Source: Flaviramulus multivorans (GTDB lineage Bacteria; Bacteroidota; Bacteroidia; Flavobacteriales; Flavobacteriaceae). From it: a stretch of DNA of 64,000 nucleotides. Shown in pieces: positions 8,732 to 17,693 of the stretch; positions within the stretch are counted from its first letter, which is position 1, and each line of letters begins with the position of its first letter. A program made the translations under genes and the position numbers. The stretch spans positions 1 to 64,000 of the forward strand of contig NZ_JAKKDV010000008.1 in the NCBI RefSeq assembly GCF_021728415.1, in the 5' to 3' direction. The notes under the pieces are model-generated. The model searched no databases. It was not told the DNA's origin and worked only from the letters and a program-made list of their open reading frames with translations.

Positions 8732-9685
8732 TTAGCCTTTTACTACACCCATTTGAGCATATTTTTCCATACGTTGAGAAACTAAATCTTTTGGTGATAA
8801 GTTTTTAAGTTCCTCATACGATTTTACAATAGCGTTACTAACTGCGGTAAAAGTTTTTTCACGATCCCTATGTGCACCACCAAGAGGTTCTTTAATTATC
8901 TCATCAACTAATTTAAGCTTTTTCATATCGGCTGCTGTTAATTTTAAAGCTTCAGCGGCTTGTTCTTTATATTCCCAACTGCGCCATAAAATAGAAGAAC
9001 AAGACTCTGGTGAAATAACAGAATACCACGTGTTTTCCAACATTAACACCCTATCACCTACTCCAATTCCTAAGGCACCTCCTGATGCTCCCTCTCCAAC
9101 TACTATGGTAATTATTGGAACTTTTAAGCGAGTCATTTCCAAAATATTTCTTGCAATGGCTTCTCCTTGTCCGCGCTCTTCCGCTTCTAACCCTGGATAA
9201 GCTCCTGGTGTATCTAAAAGAGTAACTACAGGAATTCCAAATTTTTCGGCTGATTTCATTAAACGTAATGCCTTTCTATAACCTTCAGGGTTCGCCATCC
9301 CGAAATTTCTGTACTGCCTGGTTTTTGTATTATATCCCTTTTGCTGTCCGATAAACATGAAACTCTGATCGCCAACTTTACCTAAACCACCAATCATAGC
9401 CTTATCATCCTTAAAGCTTCTATCGCCATGTAACTCTAAAAACGATGTCCCACAAATAGCTCTAATATGGTCTAATGTATAAGGTCTATCAGGGTGTCTA
9501 GATAGTTGAACACGCTGCCAAGGTGTAAGATTTTTGTATATTTCTTTTTGGGTAACTTTAAGTTTTTTCTCTATTTGAGCGCAAGTCTCCGTAACATCAA
9601 CATCGCTTTCTTCCCCAATTACTTTACATTTTTGTAATTGGTCTTCAAGCTCTTTTATAGGAAGTTCAAATTCTAAATATTCCAT
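8732..9685 (-). CDS. accA: Acetyl-CoA carboxylase carboxyltransferase subunit alpha
   Basis: The alpha subunit of the carboxyltransferase that makes malonyl-CoA for fatty acid synthesis; it works with AccD, which is not in this window. The 317 residues match the family length. Visible features are the N-terminal helix pair ([14 protein letters not shown]), [20 protein letters not shown], the glycine-rich core [15 protein letters not shown] and the C-terminal HRDREKTF. It has its own terminator and is separated from the upstream EamA gene by 68 bp. Confidence 0.96.
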   Translation of the reverse strand: MEYLEFELPIKELEDQLQKCKVIGEESDVDVTETCAQIEKKLKVTQKEIYKNLTPWQRVQLSRHPDRPYTLDHIRAICGTSFLELHGDRSFKDDKAMIGGLGKVGDQSFMFIGQQKGYNTKTRQYRNFGMANPEGYRKALRLMKSAEKFGIPVVTLLDTPGAYPGLEAEERGQGEAIARNILEMTRLKVPIITIVVGEGASGGALGIGVGDRVLMLENTWYSVISPESCSSILWRSWEYKEQAAEALKLTAADMKKLKLVDEIIKEPLGGAHRDREKTFTAVSNAIVKSYEELKNLSPKDLVSQRMEKYAQMGVVKG

Positions 9686-9753
9686 AAGAATTTATTTTAC
9701 TTTTTTAATTCTGGTTAGTGTACAAATATAAAAACTTTAATTTGCAAAAAACG

Positions 9754-10650
9754 TTAACTAGAGTTTCTTTTTATCCTTCTACTATATTTTAAGGCTGCAT
9801 TTAATAGCACTACAGAAATAATAATTATGGCACCATAATAAAACGATGGACTCATTTTTTCTTTTTCTGGAAACAATATAATGGCTAAAATAATACCATA
9901 AACAGGCTCTAAATTATAGGTTAAAACAACCGTAAAAGGGCTTATGATTTTCATTACATATACTGACGCTATAAAAGCATAGGCTGTGCAAATTGATGCC
10001 AATATAAATAGGTAAATAAAGTCAGATTGACTGATATCAAAAAAAGCTAAAGAAAAGCCTTCTCCAAAAATTAAAATATACACTGAAATAAAGAAAACAC
10101 CACTTAGAAATTCATAAAAAGAAATGACTGTTGCAGAATGTCGTTTTAAAAAGCTTCCGTTTAAAACTGCAAACAATGATGAAAAAAATGCTGATGAAAT
10201 TCCCAACAAAATGCCTGTTAGATATTTGAATTCACTTTGAGTTATGATAAAAACCCCTATAATGACAATGATTCCAAAAACAATTTCGTACCATATTATG
10301 GGTCGTTTATAAATTATTGGTTCAATAAAAGATGCAAAAAAAGCACCTGTTGAGAACATCGCCAATGCAATTGAAATATTAGCTTCGTCAATAGCTCCAA
10401 AAAAAGTAATCCAATGTAAAGCGATTATAATACCTGCAACAGAAAATCTAAATATGGCCTTGGGATTTGCTTTTAATTTAACCTTGGCAAGTTTTATATA
10501 AAGTAACATTAAAATGGATGCGATAACCATTCTATACCAAACTAATGACACTGCTCTTATAGTAATTAACTCGCCTAAAATGGCAGTAAATCCAGCAATA
10601 AAAACTAAAAAATGAAGATGTAAATAATTTTTAAGTTTAGCGCTTAGCAT
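9754..10650 (-). CDS. EamA/DMT-family transporter
   Basis: A 298-residue inner-membrane protein with about ten hydrophobic helices in two EamA repeats. ITIRAVSLVWYRMVIASIL in repeat 1 and FTVVLTYNLEPVYGIILAII near the end are typical of drug/metabolite exporters. The substrate is unknown. It overlaps the 3' end of the LptF/G gene by 14 bp, indicating co-transcription from tgt. Confidence 0.9.
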   Translation of the reverse strand: MLSAKLKNYLHLHFLVFIAGFTAILGELITIRAVSLVWYRMVIASILMLLYIKLAKVKLKANPKAIFRFSVAGIIIALHWITFFGAIDEANISIALAMFSTGAFFASFIEPIIYKRPIIWYEIVFGIIVIIGVFIITQSEFKYLTGILLGISSAFFSSLFAVLNGSFLKRHSATVISFYEFLSGVFFISVYILIFGEGFSLAFFDISQSDFIYLFILASICTAYAFIASVYVMKIISPFTVVLTYNLEPVYGIILAIILFPEKEKMSPSFYYGAIIIISVVLLNAALKYSRRIKRNSS

Positions 10651-11713
10651 TATATAAAAGATATATAGCTAAAATACCAAAAATGAAATTAGGAAACCAC
10701 ACCGCTATTATGGGTGAAAAATCAGATTGTTCAGCCATAACCCCAAAAATTTTATCGAAAAACACAAACACCATCGCAATACATATACCCACTGCCAAAT
10801 TAACCCCCATTCCACCTCGTCTTTTTATAGATGATACTGCCACTGCTATGATTGTTAAAATAAACACTGAAACTGGTAAACTCCATTTTCTATATAAAAC
10901 CAATTTAAAACGCCCTACATTTGAAGAACCTTGTGCTTCTTCTTTTGCTATAAAACGTTTTAAATCACCATACATTTTTGTTTCTGCAGCATAAATAACT
11001 GGAATTAAATCATCAACATCAAAATCAAATAGGGTGTCTTTTGTTCTTAGGATTTCAAGCTTGTCCTCGTTTTCACCTATATCTCTTTTAACATAATTTG
11101 TTAAGGTATATAAGGTATCTTCTTCTGAATAACGAATACTATTTGCTGTGATTTTATACTTAAGTTCGCTATCTTCAAAATGTTCTAAAGTAAAATTACT
11201 TCCTAAATTATTTTTTACATCAAAGTTACTAACGTAAATAATTTCATTATCATTTATTTGTTTAAAAACATTTGTGCTTTCAACTGCACTGCGACCTTTT
11301 TTAAAATATTTGTAACTAAAATTATTAAACCCTTCACTGGCTTTAGGAGCTAAAAACAATCCTAGAATTATAGCGAGTATACCTACTATAAAAGCGCCAA
11401 TCAAATAAGGTCTTAAAAACCGAGAAAAGGAGACTCCAGAGCTTAAAAAAGCAATTACCTCGGTATTATTTGCCAGTTTTGAGGTAAACCAAATAACAGA
11501 TAAGAATAAAAACAACGGGAATAATAAATGGGCAAAGTAAATTGTAAAATCTAAAAAATACCAAAGCACCTCATTTATAGGAACCTCATTTTCCAGAATT
11601 TTTCCGATTTTTTCAGCTAGATGAACTGTTATTCCAATAGGAATAAACAGCAATAGCATCATAAAAAATGTAAATATATAACGCTTTAATATGTACCAAT
11701 CTAAAATCTTCAT
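10637..11713 (-). CDS. LptF/LptG-family permease
   Basis: A 358-residue inner-membrane subunit of the LptB2FG exporter that extracts lipopolysaccharide for delivery to the outer membrane. It opens MKILDWYILKRYIFTFFMMLL, with three N-terminal membrane helices, a periplasmic beta-jellyroll (about 110-260, including NVFKQINDNEIIYV) and three C-terminal helices. Whether it is LptF or LptG cannot be decided from sequence alone. It follows tgt by 6 bp, a common flavobacterial order. Confidence 0.92.
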   Translation of the reverse strand: MKILDWYILKRYIFTFFMMLLLFIPIGITVHLAEKIGKILENEVPINEVLWYFLDFTIYFAHLLFPLFLFLSVIWFTSKLANNTEVIAFLSSGVSFSRFLRPYLIGAFIVGILAIILGLFLAPKASEGFNNFSYKYFKKGRSAVESTNVFKQINDNEIIYVSNFDVKNNLGSNFTLEHFEDSELKYKITANSIRYSEEDTLYTLTNYVKRDIGENEDKLEILRTKDTLFDFDVDDLIPVIYAAETKMYGDLKRFIAKEEAQGSSNVGRFKLVLYRKWSLPVSVFILTIIAVAVSSIKRRGGMGVNLAVGICIAMVFVFFDKIFGVMAEQSDFSPIIAVWFPNFIFGILAIYLLYNAKR

Positions 11714-11719
11714 GTATAA

Positions 11720-12850
11720 CTACAAACGATTATTCATTTGCTTAACCATTTTATCTTTCCAAGTAGCAAAATCTCCTGCTAATATATGTTTTCTAGCTTC
11801 GCGAACCAACCATAGATAAAAACCTAAATTATGTATAGTTGCAATTTGCTTGCCCAGTAATTCATTAACCGTAAATAAATGTCTTAAATAAGCTTTCGTA
11901 TATTCTGTATCGACAAAGGTTATACCCATATCATCAACAGGTGAAAAATCGTCTGCCCACTTCTTATTCTTAATGTTTATGGTACCATTAACCGTAAATA
12001 ACATGCCGTTTCTCGCATTTCTTGTTGGCATTACACAGTCAAACATATCAATACCTAACGCTATATTTTCTAAAATATTGATTGGAGTGCCAACGCCCAT
12101 TAAATAACGTGGTTTATCTTCTGGTAAAATTTCGGTCACCACTTCAGTCATAGCATACATTTCTTCGGCGGGTTCTCCAACCGATAAACCTCCAATAGCA
12201 TTACCAAAAGCTCCTGCGTTTGCAATATATTCAGCGGATTGCTTACGTAAATCTTTATAAGTACTACCTTGCACAATTGGAAAAAAGGCTTGGTTATAAT
12301 TATATTTTAAAGGTGTTTTTTCTAAATGATTAATACACCTATCTAACCAGCGATGCGTCATATGCATTGAGCGTTTTGCATAATTATAATCGCAAGGATA
12401 TGGTGTACATTCATCAAACGCCATAATAATATCGGCTCCTATGGTTCGTTGAATTTCCATTACATTTTCTGGGGTGAATGTATGGTAACTTCCATCAATA
12501 TGAGATTTAAACTTAACACCTTCTTCTTTAATTTTTCTATTAGCAGAAAGTGAGTAAACTTGATAGCCACCAGAATCAGTTAAAATATTTCTATCCCAAT
12601 TCATAAACTTATGAAGTCCGCCTGCCTTTTCTATAATATCAGTTTGAGGTCGCAAATATAAATGGTAGGTATTTCCTAATATAATATCAGGGTTTATATC
12701 ATTTTTCAACTCACGTTGGTGTACTCCTTTTACTGTTCCTACCGTACCAACAGGCATAAAAATCGGTGTTTCAATAACTCCATGATCTGTCATTATTACT
12801 CCTGCTCTGGCTTTACTTTGTGAATCTTTTTCTTTTAATTCAAATTTCAT
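11720..12850 (-). CDS. tgt: tRNA-guanine transglycosylase without the usual zinc cysteines
   Basis: Exchanges guanine 34 for the queuosine precursor in GUN tRNAs. The 376 residues contain the active-site motifs LTDSGGYQVYSLS and FDECTPYPCDY and the catalytic region GVGTPINIL...DMFDCVMPTRNARNG. In most bacterial Tgt a CxCxxC cluster before YTRAYLxHL binds zinc. The equivalent segment here is DDMGITFVDTEYTKAYLRHL, which has no cysteine. From memory this is shared by other Flavobacteriia, so the enzyme is probably active without zinc. A TAGGTTTG -7 box lies at 12879-12872 on the minus strand. First gene of tgt-lptF/G-EamA. Confidence 0.94.
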   Translation of the reverse strand: MKFELKEKDSQSKARAGVIMTDHGVIETPIFMPVGTVGTVKGVHQRELKNDINPDIILGNTYHLYLRPQTDIIEKAGGLHKFMNWDRNILTDSGGYQVYSLSANRKIKEEGVKFKSHIDGSYHTFTPENVMEIQRTIGADIIMAFDECTPYPCDYNYAKRSMHMTHRWLDRCINHLEKTPLKYNYNQAFFPIVQGSTYKDLRKQSAEYIANAGAFGNAIGGLSVGEPAEEMYAMTEVVTEILPEDKPRYLMGVGTPINILENIALGIDMFDCVMPTRNARNGMLFTVNGTINIKNKKWADDFSPVDDMGITFVDTEYTKAYLRHLFTVNELLGKQIATIHNLGFYLWLVREARKHILAGDFATWKDKMVKQMNNRL

Positions 12851-12973
12851 TTACTCTATACTATTGGTTGGCAAACCTACATATTTTTTTAATTTAAATT
12901 AATATTAGTAGTTAAGATTAAAACTTATAATTACCTATTTTAGCTAAAGATTATATCTTTAACTAAAAAGAAA

Positions 12974-13645
12974 ATGATAAATTTATTTAAAAAAGCGTCT
13001 TTACTAGTTTTCTTATTATTATTTGTAAGTATTTCATATTCACAAGAAAGAATAGTTACTGGTCAGGTTACTACGTTTAAAAAAATTGCAGTAGTTAATG
13101 CTGAAATTAAAGTGCAGAGCAGTAAAGTTACTGTTTTAACTGATACAACTGGGTATTTTAAAGTAAGCTGCTCACCTAAAGACAAAATTAAAATTAGTGC
13201 CAATGGTTTTATTTCACAAAAAATAAAATTAGATGAAAAAACGAATGATTTATCTATAAACCTAAAGTTTAAACCAAGTGAAAAGAATATTGACGTAGCA
13301 ATAGGATATGGACATATTAAAGAAAAAGATAAAACTTTTTCTTTAACGAGTATTAGAAGTGAAACCAATTCTCAATTTGCACAATTTTCGAATATAATTG
13401 ATATTATTCTTAACAGCTCTCCTTCAATTGCAATTAAAAATGGAGAAATAATAATTCGTGGTGAATCATCACTTAATGGGTCAAGTGCTGCTTTAATACT
13501 TGTAAACGGAAGTGAAGTAAATATGTCACAATTATCGGCTATTCAACCCTTGGATGTTAAAAGCATTGATATATTGAAAGGGTCTGGCGGAGCAATATAT
13601 GGTGTTAGAGGTGCTAATGGTGTCGTTTTAATTACATTAAAATAG
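12974..13645 (+). CDS. Plug-only TonB-receptor-like protein
   Basis: A 223-residue exported protein. A signal peptide (to about SISYSQ, residue 23) is followed by a carboxypeptidase-regulatory-like beta domain (about 27-105, with TDTTGYFKVS) and a TonB-receptor plug domain (about 120-223, with NGSEVNMSQLSAIQPLDVKS). It ends at YGVRGANGVVLITLK, the SusC plug signature just before the 22-strand barrel would begin. The stop follows directly and no barrel-like frame comes after it. It is therefore a stand-alone plug, either a remnant or a functional partner. Confidence 0.8.
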   Translation: MINLFKKASLLVFLLLFVSISYSQERIVTGQVTTFKKIAVVNAEIKVQSSKVTVLTDTTGYFKVSCSPKDKIKISANGFISQKIKLDEKTNDLSINLKFKPSEKNIDVAIGYGHIKEKDKTFSLTSIRSETNSQFAQFSNIIDIILNSSPSIAIKNGEIIIRGESSLNGSSAALILVNGSEVNMSQLSAIQPLDVKSIDILKGSGGAIYGVRGANGVVLITLK

Positions 13646-13724
13646 TAGTAGATTGAATGAATTATTTATCTAATATATTCCTATTTAGATGCTTCTTAAA
13701 AATTTAGTTTAAATTTAATCTTTT

Positions 13725-13746
13725 ACAACTATAAGTTGTTTTTTTT
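13725..13746 (+). terminator. Intrinsic terminator after the plug-domain gene
   Basis: ACAACT (13725-13730), loop ATA, AGTTGT (13734-13739), then a T-run to 13746. Nothing else is recognised in the 285-bp gap 13646-13930. Confidence 0.65.
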
Positions 13747-13930
13747 CAGCGCTTCTTCTCCTATAAATTGTTTTTCTTTTTGTTTTTGGAACCATAGTAA
13801 ACACCTGTTAAAAAGAATCTTTTCAATAAATTAAATCAGCTTTTTTCGTTTAAATAAACCTTTTTACAAAAAAATAATATGCTTTTGGCAACGTTTTTGA
13901 TATTACAAACAAAATCTTAAAACGAACATT

Positions 13931-14566
13931 ATGAAAATTTTAAAAAGCATTCAAAAACAATTTAAAACTAAAAGTGACGCGAGTAAGAATTTATTTTTTA
14001 TTTTAATGATTGCATTATGTTTACCTGCCTTAACGATGGCACAAACCGCAACTGGTTTGGGTTTAAAAGGTGGATTAAATTACAATGCAAACGGAGACTA
14101 TTTTGAATCTATTAGCTCTAATGCACAAAACCCAGACAGAAATGTTGGATATCATTTTGGGATATTCGGGAAAATTGGAACTCATCTTTTTTTTAAACCT
14201 GAATTAGTATACACGAGCACCAAAAGTGATTATAACGATGATAGCTTTAAGATGCAAAAATTAGATGCGCCTATGCTAATTGGATTAAAAGTTTTAGGCC
14301 CCATAAGTGTTTTCGGAGGTCCCTCATTTCAGTATATTTTAGATACTGAGTTTGATGGTATTACGATAAATGATGTAGAAAATGAATTTACGGTTGGACT
14401 AAATTTTGGTATTGGTCTTAACTTAAATAAATTAGGTATTGATGTAAGGTATGAGCGTGGATTTAATAACAACGAAGCAACCTTTTTAGGTAACAACGGT
14501 ATTAGCAATAGTAGATTAGATACACGTCCAGATCAATTAATTTTGAGTCTATCTCTTATTCTTTAA
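13931..14566 (+). CDS. Outer-membrane beta-barrel protein, PorT/OmpX-like
   Basis: A 211-residue protein with a long cationic N-region and signal peptide ending ALTMAQ (about residue 38). Alternating strands follow, as in a small eight-stranded barrel: GLGLKGGLNYN, VGYHFGIFGKIG, FKPELVYTST, NFGIGLNLNKLGIDVRYERG. The C-terminus is hydrophobic (DQLILSLSLIL). The fold is inferred from this pattern and the function is unknown. A bidirectional terminator follows. Confidence 0.8.
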   Translation: MKILKSIQKQFKTKSDASKNLFFILMIALCLPALTMAQTATGLGLKGGLNYNANGDYFESISSNAQNPDRNVGYHFGIFGKIGTHLFFKPELVYTSTKSDYNDDSFKMQKLDAPMLIGLKVLGPISVFGGPSFQYILDTEFDGITINDVENEFTVGLNFGIGLNLNKLGIDVRYERGFNNNEATFLGNNGISNSRLDTRPDQLILSLSLIL

Positions 14567-14581
14567 CTAATAAAACCGTTT

Positions 14582-14612
14582 AAAAAAAACCTCGCAAATG
14601 CGAGGTTTTTTT
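14582..14612. terminator. Bidirectional intrinsic terminator
   Basis: ACCTCGCA and TGCGAGGT form an 8-bp stem around AA, flanked by A-run and T-run. It serves both the beta-barrel gene and the convergent FKBP gene. Confidence 0.9.
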
Positions 14613-14614
14613 GT

Positions 14615-15562
14615 TTAATTATCATTCTTCGATGCGGTCTCTTCTGGGTCTAAATAATTAGGTATGTTATTTGCACCTATATCATTTGTTGGGTCACCAT
14701 CTTCATTTAAATCTTCATTAATAGTAAGTATTCCATCACCATCATCATCCGAATCAACATAGTTTGGTACTCCATCACCATCAGTATCATCATCTGTATC
14801 TACGGTTAAATCTTCAAAATTAACTATAAATTCTCCATCACCATTTAAATCTTCTAAATAAGAAGGAACTCCATCGCCATCGTGATCATTTTGAGCCATT
14901 TTATACAATTCAAACTTAAAAACCAAAGGCGAATATGAGGAAATACTTCCTGTTGCTCCAGAATAATACCCTAACCCTGAAGGCACAAACATAACCCCTG
15001 TACCATGATTTAAATAATCAACTGTGCCGTCTCCATTTTCCACAAAACTTTCCGCCGTATTAAACTGTGGTAATACTTTTCTCCAAGCTGGAATTACAGA
15101 TGTTAAATCAAAGGTTAAAGGTGTAACCGCACTATCAAAAATCTCATTATCTAGAGTAAAACCTTCGTAGGTTACAATAACATTATCAGCAAAAGTTGGG
15201 GAATCTGTGCTACCTCCTTGATTAAGTCTTAAAATATAGTATTCATAATCAGTATCGGCGTAATTAACTGTTTTTGTTTCAACAGCATTAATTAGTAATG
15301 AATCTGCATCGCTTGAAATAATTTCGTCAGTAATCTCAGTTATTACCAAGTCTTTAATTTTTGGGTTTGTATTTCCATCAAACTGACTTTTATTATAATA
15401 ATGTGTTTGTAAATAACCAACTATAGAATCGTTATCAACGATTTGTTGCTCTGTCCTATCTCTCTCTTCTATTATAACCCCACCAGAATCATCGTCGTTT
15501 TTACAAGACACGAAACCAACTATTAAAATTAAAATGAATAAGGTGACTTTTCTTAATTTCAT
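14615..15562 (-). CDS. FKBP-type peptidyl-prolyl isomerase lipoprotein with Ca-binding tail
   Basis: A 315-residue lipoprotein (lipobox GFVSC, C20, followed by KNDDD). The FKBP fold spans about 115-235: NVIVTYEGFTLDNEIFDSA, then FDLTSVIPAWRKVLPQF and YLNHGTGVMFVPSGLGYY. The C-terminal 75 residues are thrombospondin-type-3-like acidic repeats (DHDGDGVPSYLEDLNGDG, DTDGDGVPNYVDSDDDGDG) expected to bind calcium. It probably assists folding of exported proteins at the outer membrane. The repeat tail is an unusual addition for FKBPs. Confidence 0.82.
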   Translation of the reverse strand: MKLRKVTLFILILIVGFVSCKNDDDSGGVIIEERDRTEQQIVDNDSIVGYLQTHYYNKSQFDGNTNPKIKDLVITEITDEIISSDADSLLINAVETKTVNYADTDYEYYILRLNQGGSTDSPTFADNVIVTYEGFTLDNEIFDSAVTPLTFDLTSVIPAWRKVLPQFNTAESFVENGDGTVDYLNHGTGVMFVPSGLGYYSGATGSISSYSPLVFKFELYKMAQNDHDGDGVPSYLEDLNGDGEFIVNFEDLTVDTDDDTDGDGVPNYVDSDDDGDGILTINEDLNEDGDPTNDIGANNIPNYLDPEETASKNDN

Positions 15563-15735
15563 GTGAATATTTTTATTTTACTTTTAGCGCATTTGGACAC
15601 ATCCATTTTATCATTTTCCTTCTCGAAAAATTTTTTATTCTTGAATGTTTCAATATTGCTTATTTTTAAGCCCGCAAGATACAATTTTAATACAATCTTG
15701 TGCAATAACATTAACGTAGTTTTTAGAATAATTGT

Positions 15736-16107
15736 ATGCGTTTAGATAAGTATTTATGGTGTGTTAGGTATTACAAAACAAGAACACTTGCTACTACTGC
15801 CTGTAGAAAGGGTCAAGTACGTGTAAATAACGATGTAGCAAAACCTAGTAGAGAAGTATATGCGCAGGATGTTATTGAGTTCAGAAAAGATCAAATAAAT
15901 TATAGAATAACCGTTAACGATATCCCTGAAAGTAGAATTGGTGCTAAATTGGTTGATATTTACAGAACTGATACAACTCCGAAAGAACAATTTGAAGCCA
16001 GAGAACTTTTAAAATACTCCAAAGATTATTATCGAAAAAAAGGTGTTGGAAGACCTACAAAAAAAGATAGAAGAGATATTGATGATTTTACAGAGGAAAA
16101 TGAGTAA
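15736..16107 (+). CDS. S4-domain RNA-binding protein, Hsp15-like
   Basis: A 123-residue protein starting MRLDKYLWCVRYYKTRTLA, the S4 RNA-binding fold of Hsp15/YrfH, which binds free 50S subunits carrying nascent chains. The basic tail KGVGRPTKKDRRDIDDFTEENE resembles that of E. coli HslR. It is 29 bp upstream of the phosphoribosyltransferase gene and probably co-transcribed with it. Confidence 0.85.
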   Translation: MRLDKYLWCVRYYKTRTLATTACRKGQVRVNNDVAKPSREVYAQDVIEFRKDQINYRITVNDIPESRIGAKLVDIYRTDTTPKEQFEARELLKYSKDYYRKKGVGRPTKKDRRDIDDFTEENE

Positions 16108-16136
16108 TTTTAGGCTTTAATTTTTAATCAATTACA

Positions 16137-16640
16137 ATGACAGTAAAGAACAATGTAATACTTAATCATAACGAAATTAACAATAAAATAAGACGTATTG
16201 CTTTTCAGATTTACGAAACCAATGTGAATGAAAAAGACGTTATTCTTGCTGGTATTGATAAAAACGGTTATGTGTTTGCAAAAAAAATTAAAAGTGTACT
16301 TCAAAAAATATCTGATATTAATCCAATACTTTGCAAAGTAAGTATTGATAAAAAAAATCCTTGGTCAGATATTAAAACATCACTACTTGAAGAAGAGTAT
16401 AAAAATAAATCGTTGGTCCTAGTTGACGATGTTTTAAACTCTGGAACCACATTAATTTACGGTGTAAAGCATTTTTTAAATGTACCTTTAAAACAATTTA
16501 AGACTGCTGTTTTGGTTAATAGAAACCACAAAAAATATCCTGTAAAAGCTGATTTTAAAGGCATTTCACTGTCTACATCATTGCATGAACACGTTAATGT
16601 AGTTTTAGAAGGTAAAAATTTTGAAGCTGTTTTAGAATAG
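16137..16640 (+). CDS. Phosphoribosyltransferase-family protein
   Basis: A 167-residue type I phosphoribosyltransferase fold. The PRPP-binding loop is SLVLVDDVLNSGTTLIYGV (about 94-112), and the upstream part VILAGIDKNGYVFAKKI matches PyrR/hypoxanthine-type enzymes. The substrate base, or a regulatory role like PyrR, cannot be decided. It overlaps the convergent aroK by 9 bp. Confidence 0.85.
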   Translation: MTVKNNVILNHNEINNKIRRIAFQIYETNVNEKDVILAGIDKNGYVFAKKIKSVLQKISDINPILCKVSIDKKNPWSDIKTSLLEEEYKNKSLVLVDDVLNSGTTLIYGVKHFLNVPLKQFKTAVLVNRNHKKYPVKADFKGISLSTSLHEHVNVVLEGKNFEAVLE

Positions 16641-17153
16641 TTTTAAAATAACTTCTTCAACTATCTTCTTTTTTGATTTACCATCAGTATCTATATGAAT
16701 TTCGGACTGGTTATAAAACTGAACCCGTTCAAATAAATGCTTAGCAACAAACTCTGTCATTGCCTCCTTTGTTTCAATATGAGATATTAGCGGACGCTTA
16801 GTTTTTTTCTTATAAAGTTTTTTGACCAGCGAGGAAATTGAATTTTTTAGATAGATACTTTTTACATTTTGGGTATTCAAAATATGTTCCATATTATTAC
16901 CAAAACAAGGTGTTCCTCCACCTAGGGACAATACTATTTTATCATTAGATTGTAATATGCTCGTTAAATTTAAAGCTTCTTGTTTTCTGAAATAGATTTC
17001 TCCTTTAGTTTTAAATATCTCTCTAACCGATAAATTTTCTTTACTTTCAATAAAATGATCTAAGTCAATAAACCCATAGTTCAATTTATCGGCTAATTTC
17101 TTTCCAATTGTAGACTTTCCAGACGCCATATACCCTATTAAAACTATTATCAT
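16632..17153 (-). CDS. aroK: Shikimate kinase
   Basis: Phosphorylates shikimate at O3 in the chorismate pathway. The 173 residues carry Walker A GYMASGKSTIGKKLA at the N-terminus, the shikimate-binding FIDLDHFIE, FRKQEALNL and the LSLGGGTPCF loop, and the lid KKTKRPLI. Length and order are normal. It converges on the phosphoribosyltransferase gene. Confidence 0.93.
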   Translation of the reverse strand: MIIVLIGYMASGKSTIGKKLADKLNYGFIDLDHFIESKENLSVREIFKTKGEIYFRKQEALNLTSILQSNDKIVLSLGGGTPCFGNNMEHILNTQNVKSIYLKNSISSLVKKLYKKKTKRPLISHIETKEAMTEFVAKHLFERVQFYNQSEIHIDTDGKSKKKIVEEVILKLF

Positions 17154-17251
17154 CTATTCGCTATAAATTGATTATTAAAAACATACGTTTAAGGAGTACA
17201 AAAAAACGAAAATTTCTTTTAAAAAAGTATGGTTTTATTAATTAAACATTT

Positions 17252-17259
17252 TATATTTG
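17252..17259 (+). promoter_or_regulatory. -7 box of the tRNA-Lys transcript
   Basis: TATATTTG followed by CACCCTCG, the start-region sequence typical of flavobacterial stable-RNA promoters (compare 55-62). No TTG is found at the expected -33 position. Transcription should start about 24 nt before the tRNA. Confidence 0.6.
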
Positions 17260-17287
17260 CACCCTCGAAAGCGAAAGATTTTGAAAC

Positions 17288-17360
17288 GACCTGGTAGCTC
17301 AGTTGGTAGAGCATCTCCCTTTTAAGGAGAGGGTCCTGGGTTCGAGCCCCAGCCCGGTCA
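17288..17360 (+). tRNA. tRNA-Lys (anticodon TTT)
   Basis: A 73-nt cloverleaf: acceptor GACCTGG/CCCGGTC, D arm GCTC-AGTTGGTA-GAGC, anticodon stem TCTCC/GGAGA with loop CTTTTAA, T arm CTGGG-TTCGAGC-CCCAG, discriminator A. CCA is not encoded. The fifth acceptor pair is a U-C mismatch (T5 against C68); all other stems are fully paired. A strong terminator follows. Confidence 0.96.
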
Positions 17361-17371
17361 CTAAAAACAAT

Positions 17372-17407
17372 AAAACCTTGATAATAGATTTATTATCAAG
17401 GTTTTTA
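17372..17407 (+). terminator. Intrinsic terminator after tRNA-Lys
   Basis: A perfect 15-bp stem (17372-17386 with 17391-17405) around GATT, ending in a T-run. It separates the tRNA-Lys transcript from tRNA-Leu. Confidence 0.85.
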
Positions 17408-17487
17408 GTTTTAAATAAAATTATTTTTCAGCTGGAAAAAATTTAAGTTAAATTAGTTTTCTTTTTCTATTTTTAACTTAATATAAT

Positions 17488-17572
17488 GCGCACGTGGCGG
17501 AATTGGTAGACGCGCTGGCTTGAGGGGCCAGTATTCGCTTAGAATGTGGAAGTTCGAATCTTCTCGTGCGCA
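17488..17572 (+). tRNA. tRNA-Leu (anticodon GAG)
   Basis: An 85-nt class II tRNA: acceptor GCGCACG/CGTGCGC perfectly paired, discriminator A, anticodon stem CTGGC/GCCAG with loop TTGAGGG giving anticodon GAG, a long variable arm (TATTCGCTTAGAATG region) and T-loop TTCGAAT. CCA is not encoded. Confidence 0.96.
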
Positions 17573-17655
17573 CTTCCTTTTTCAATTTAGCAGATTTTTT
17601 CTTTTACTAATCAATGTTTTTTAAGAAATTATAATCAACTATTAATATTTATATG

Positions 17656-17693
17656 TATTTTTGTTTAACATAAATAAGTTATTGATGAACAAT
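17656..17693 (+). promoter_or_regulatory. Promoter and probable auto-operator of the CarH-like regulator
   Basis: The -7 box TATTTTTG (17656-17663) overlaps the half-site TTGTTTAAC (17661-17669). After 14 bp comes GATGAACAAT (17684-17693), which matches the crt right arm GTTAAACAAT at 8 of 10 positions. The arms and 14-bp spacing match the crt operator at 18596-18631. The right arm covers the start codon, so bound regulator could block both transcription and the start region. Confidence 0.5.

Noticed and set aside
15563-15745. 60-codon frame between the FKBP gene and the S4 gene
   Set aside because: It lies in promoter DNA of two divergent genes, is low-complexity and hydrophobic, and overlaps the S4 gene start.
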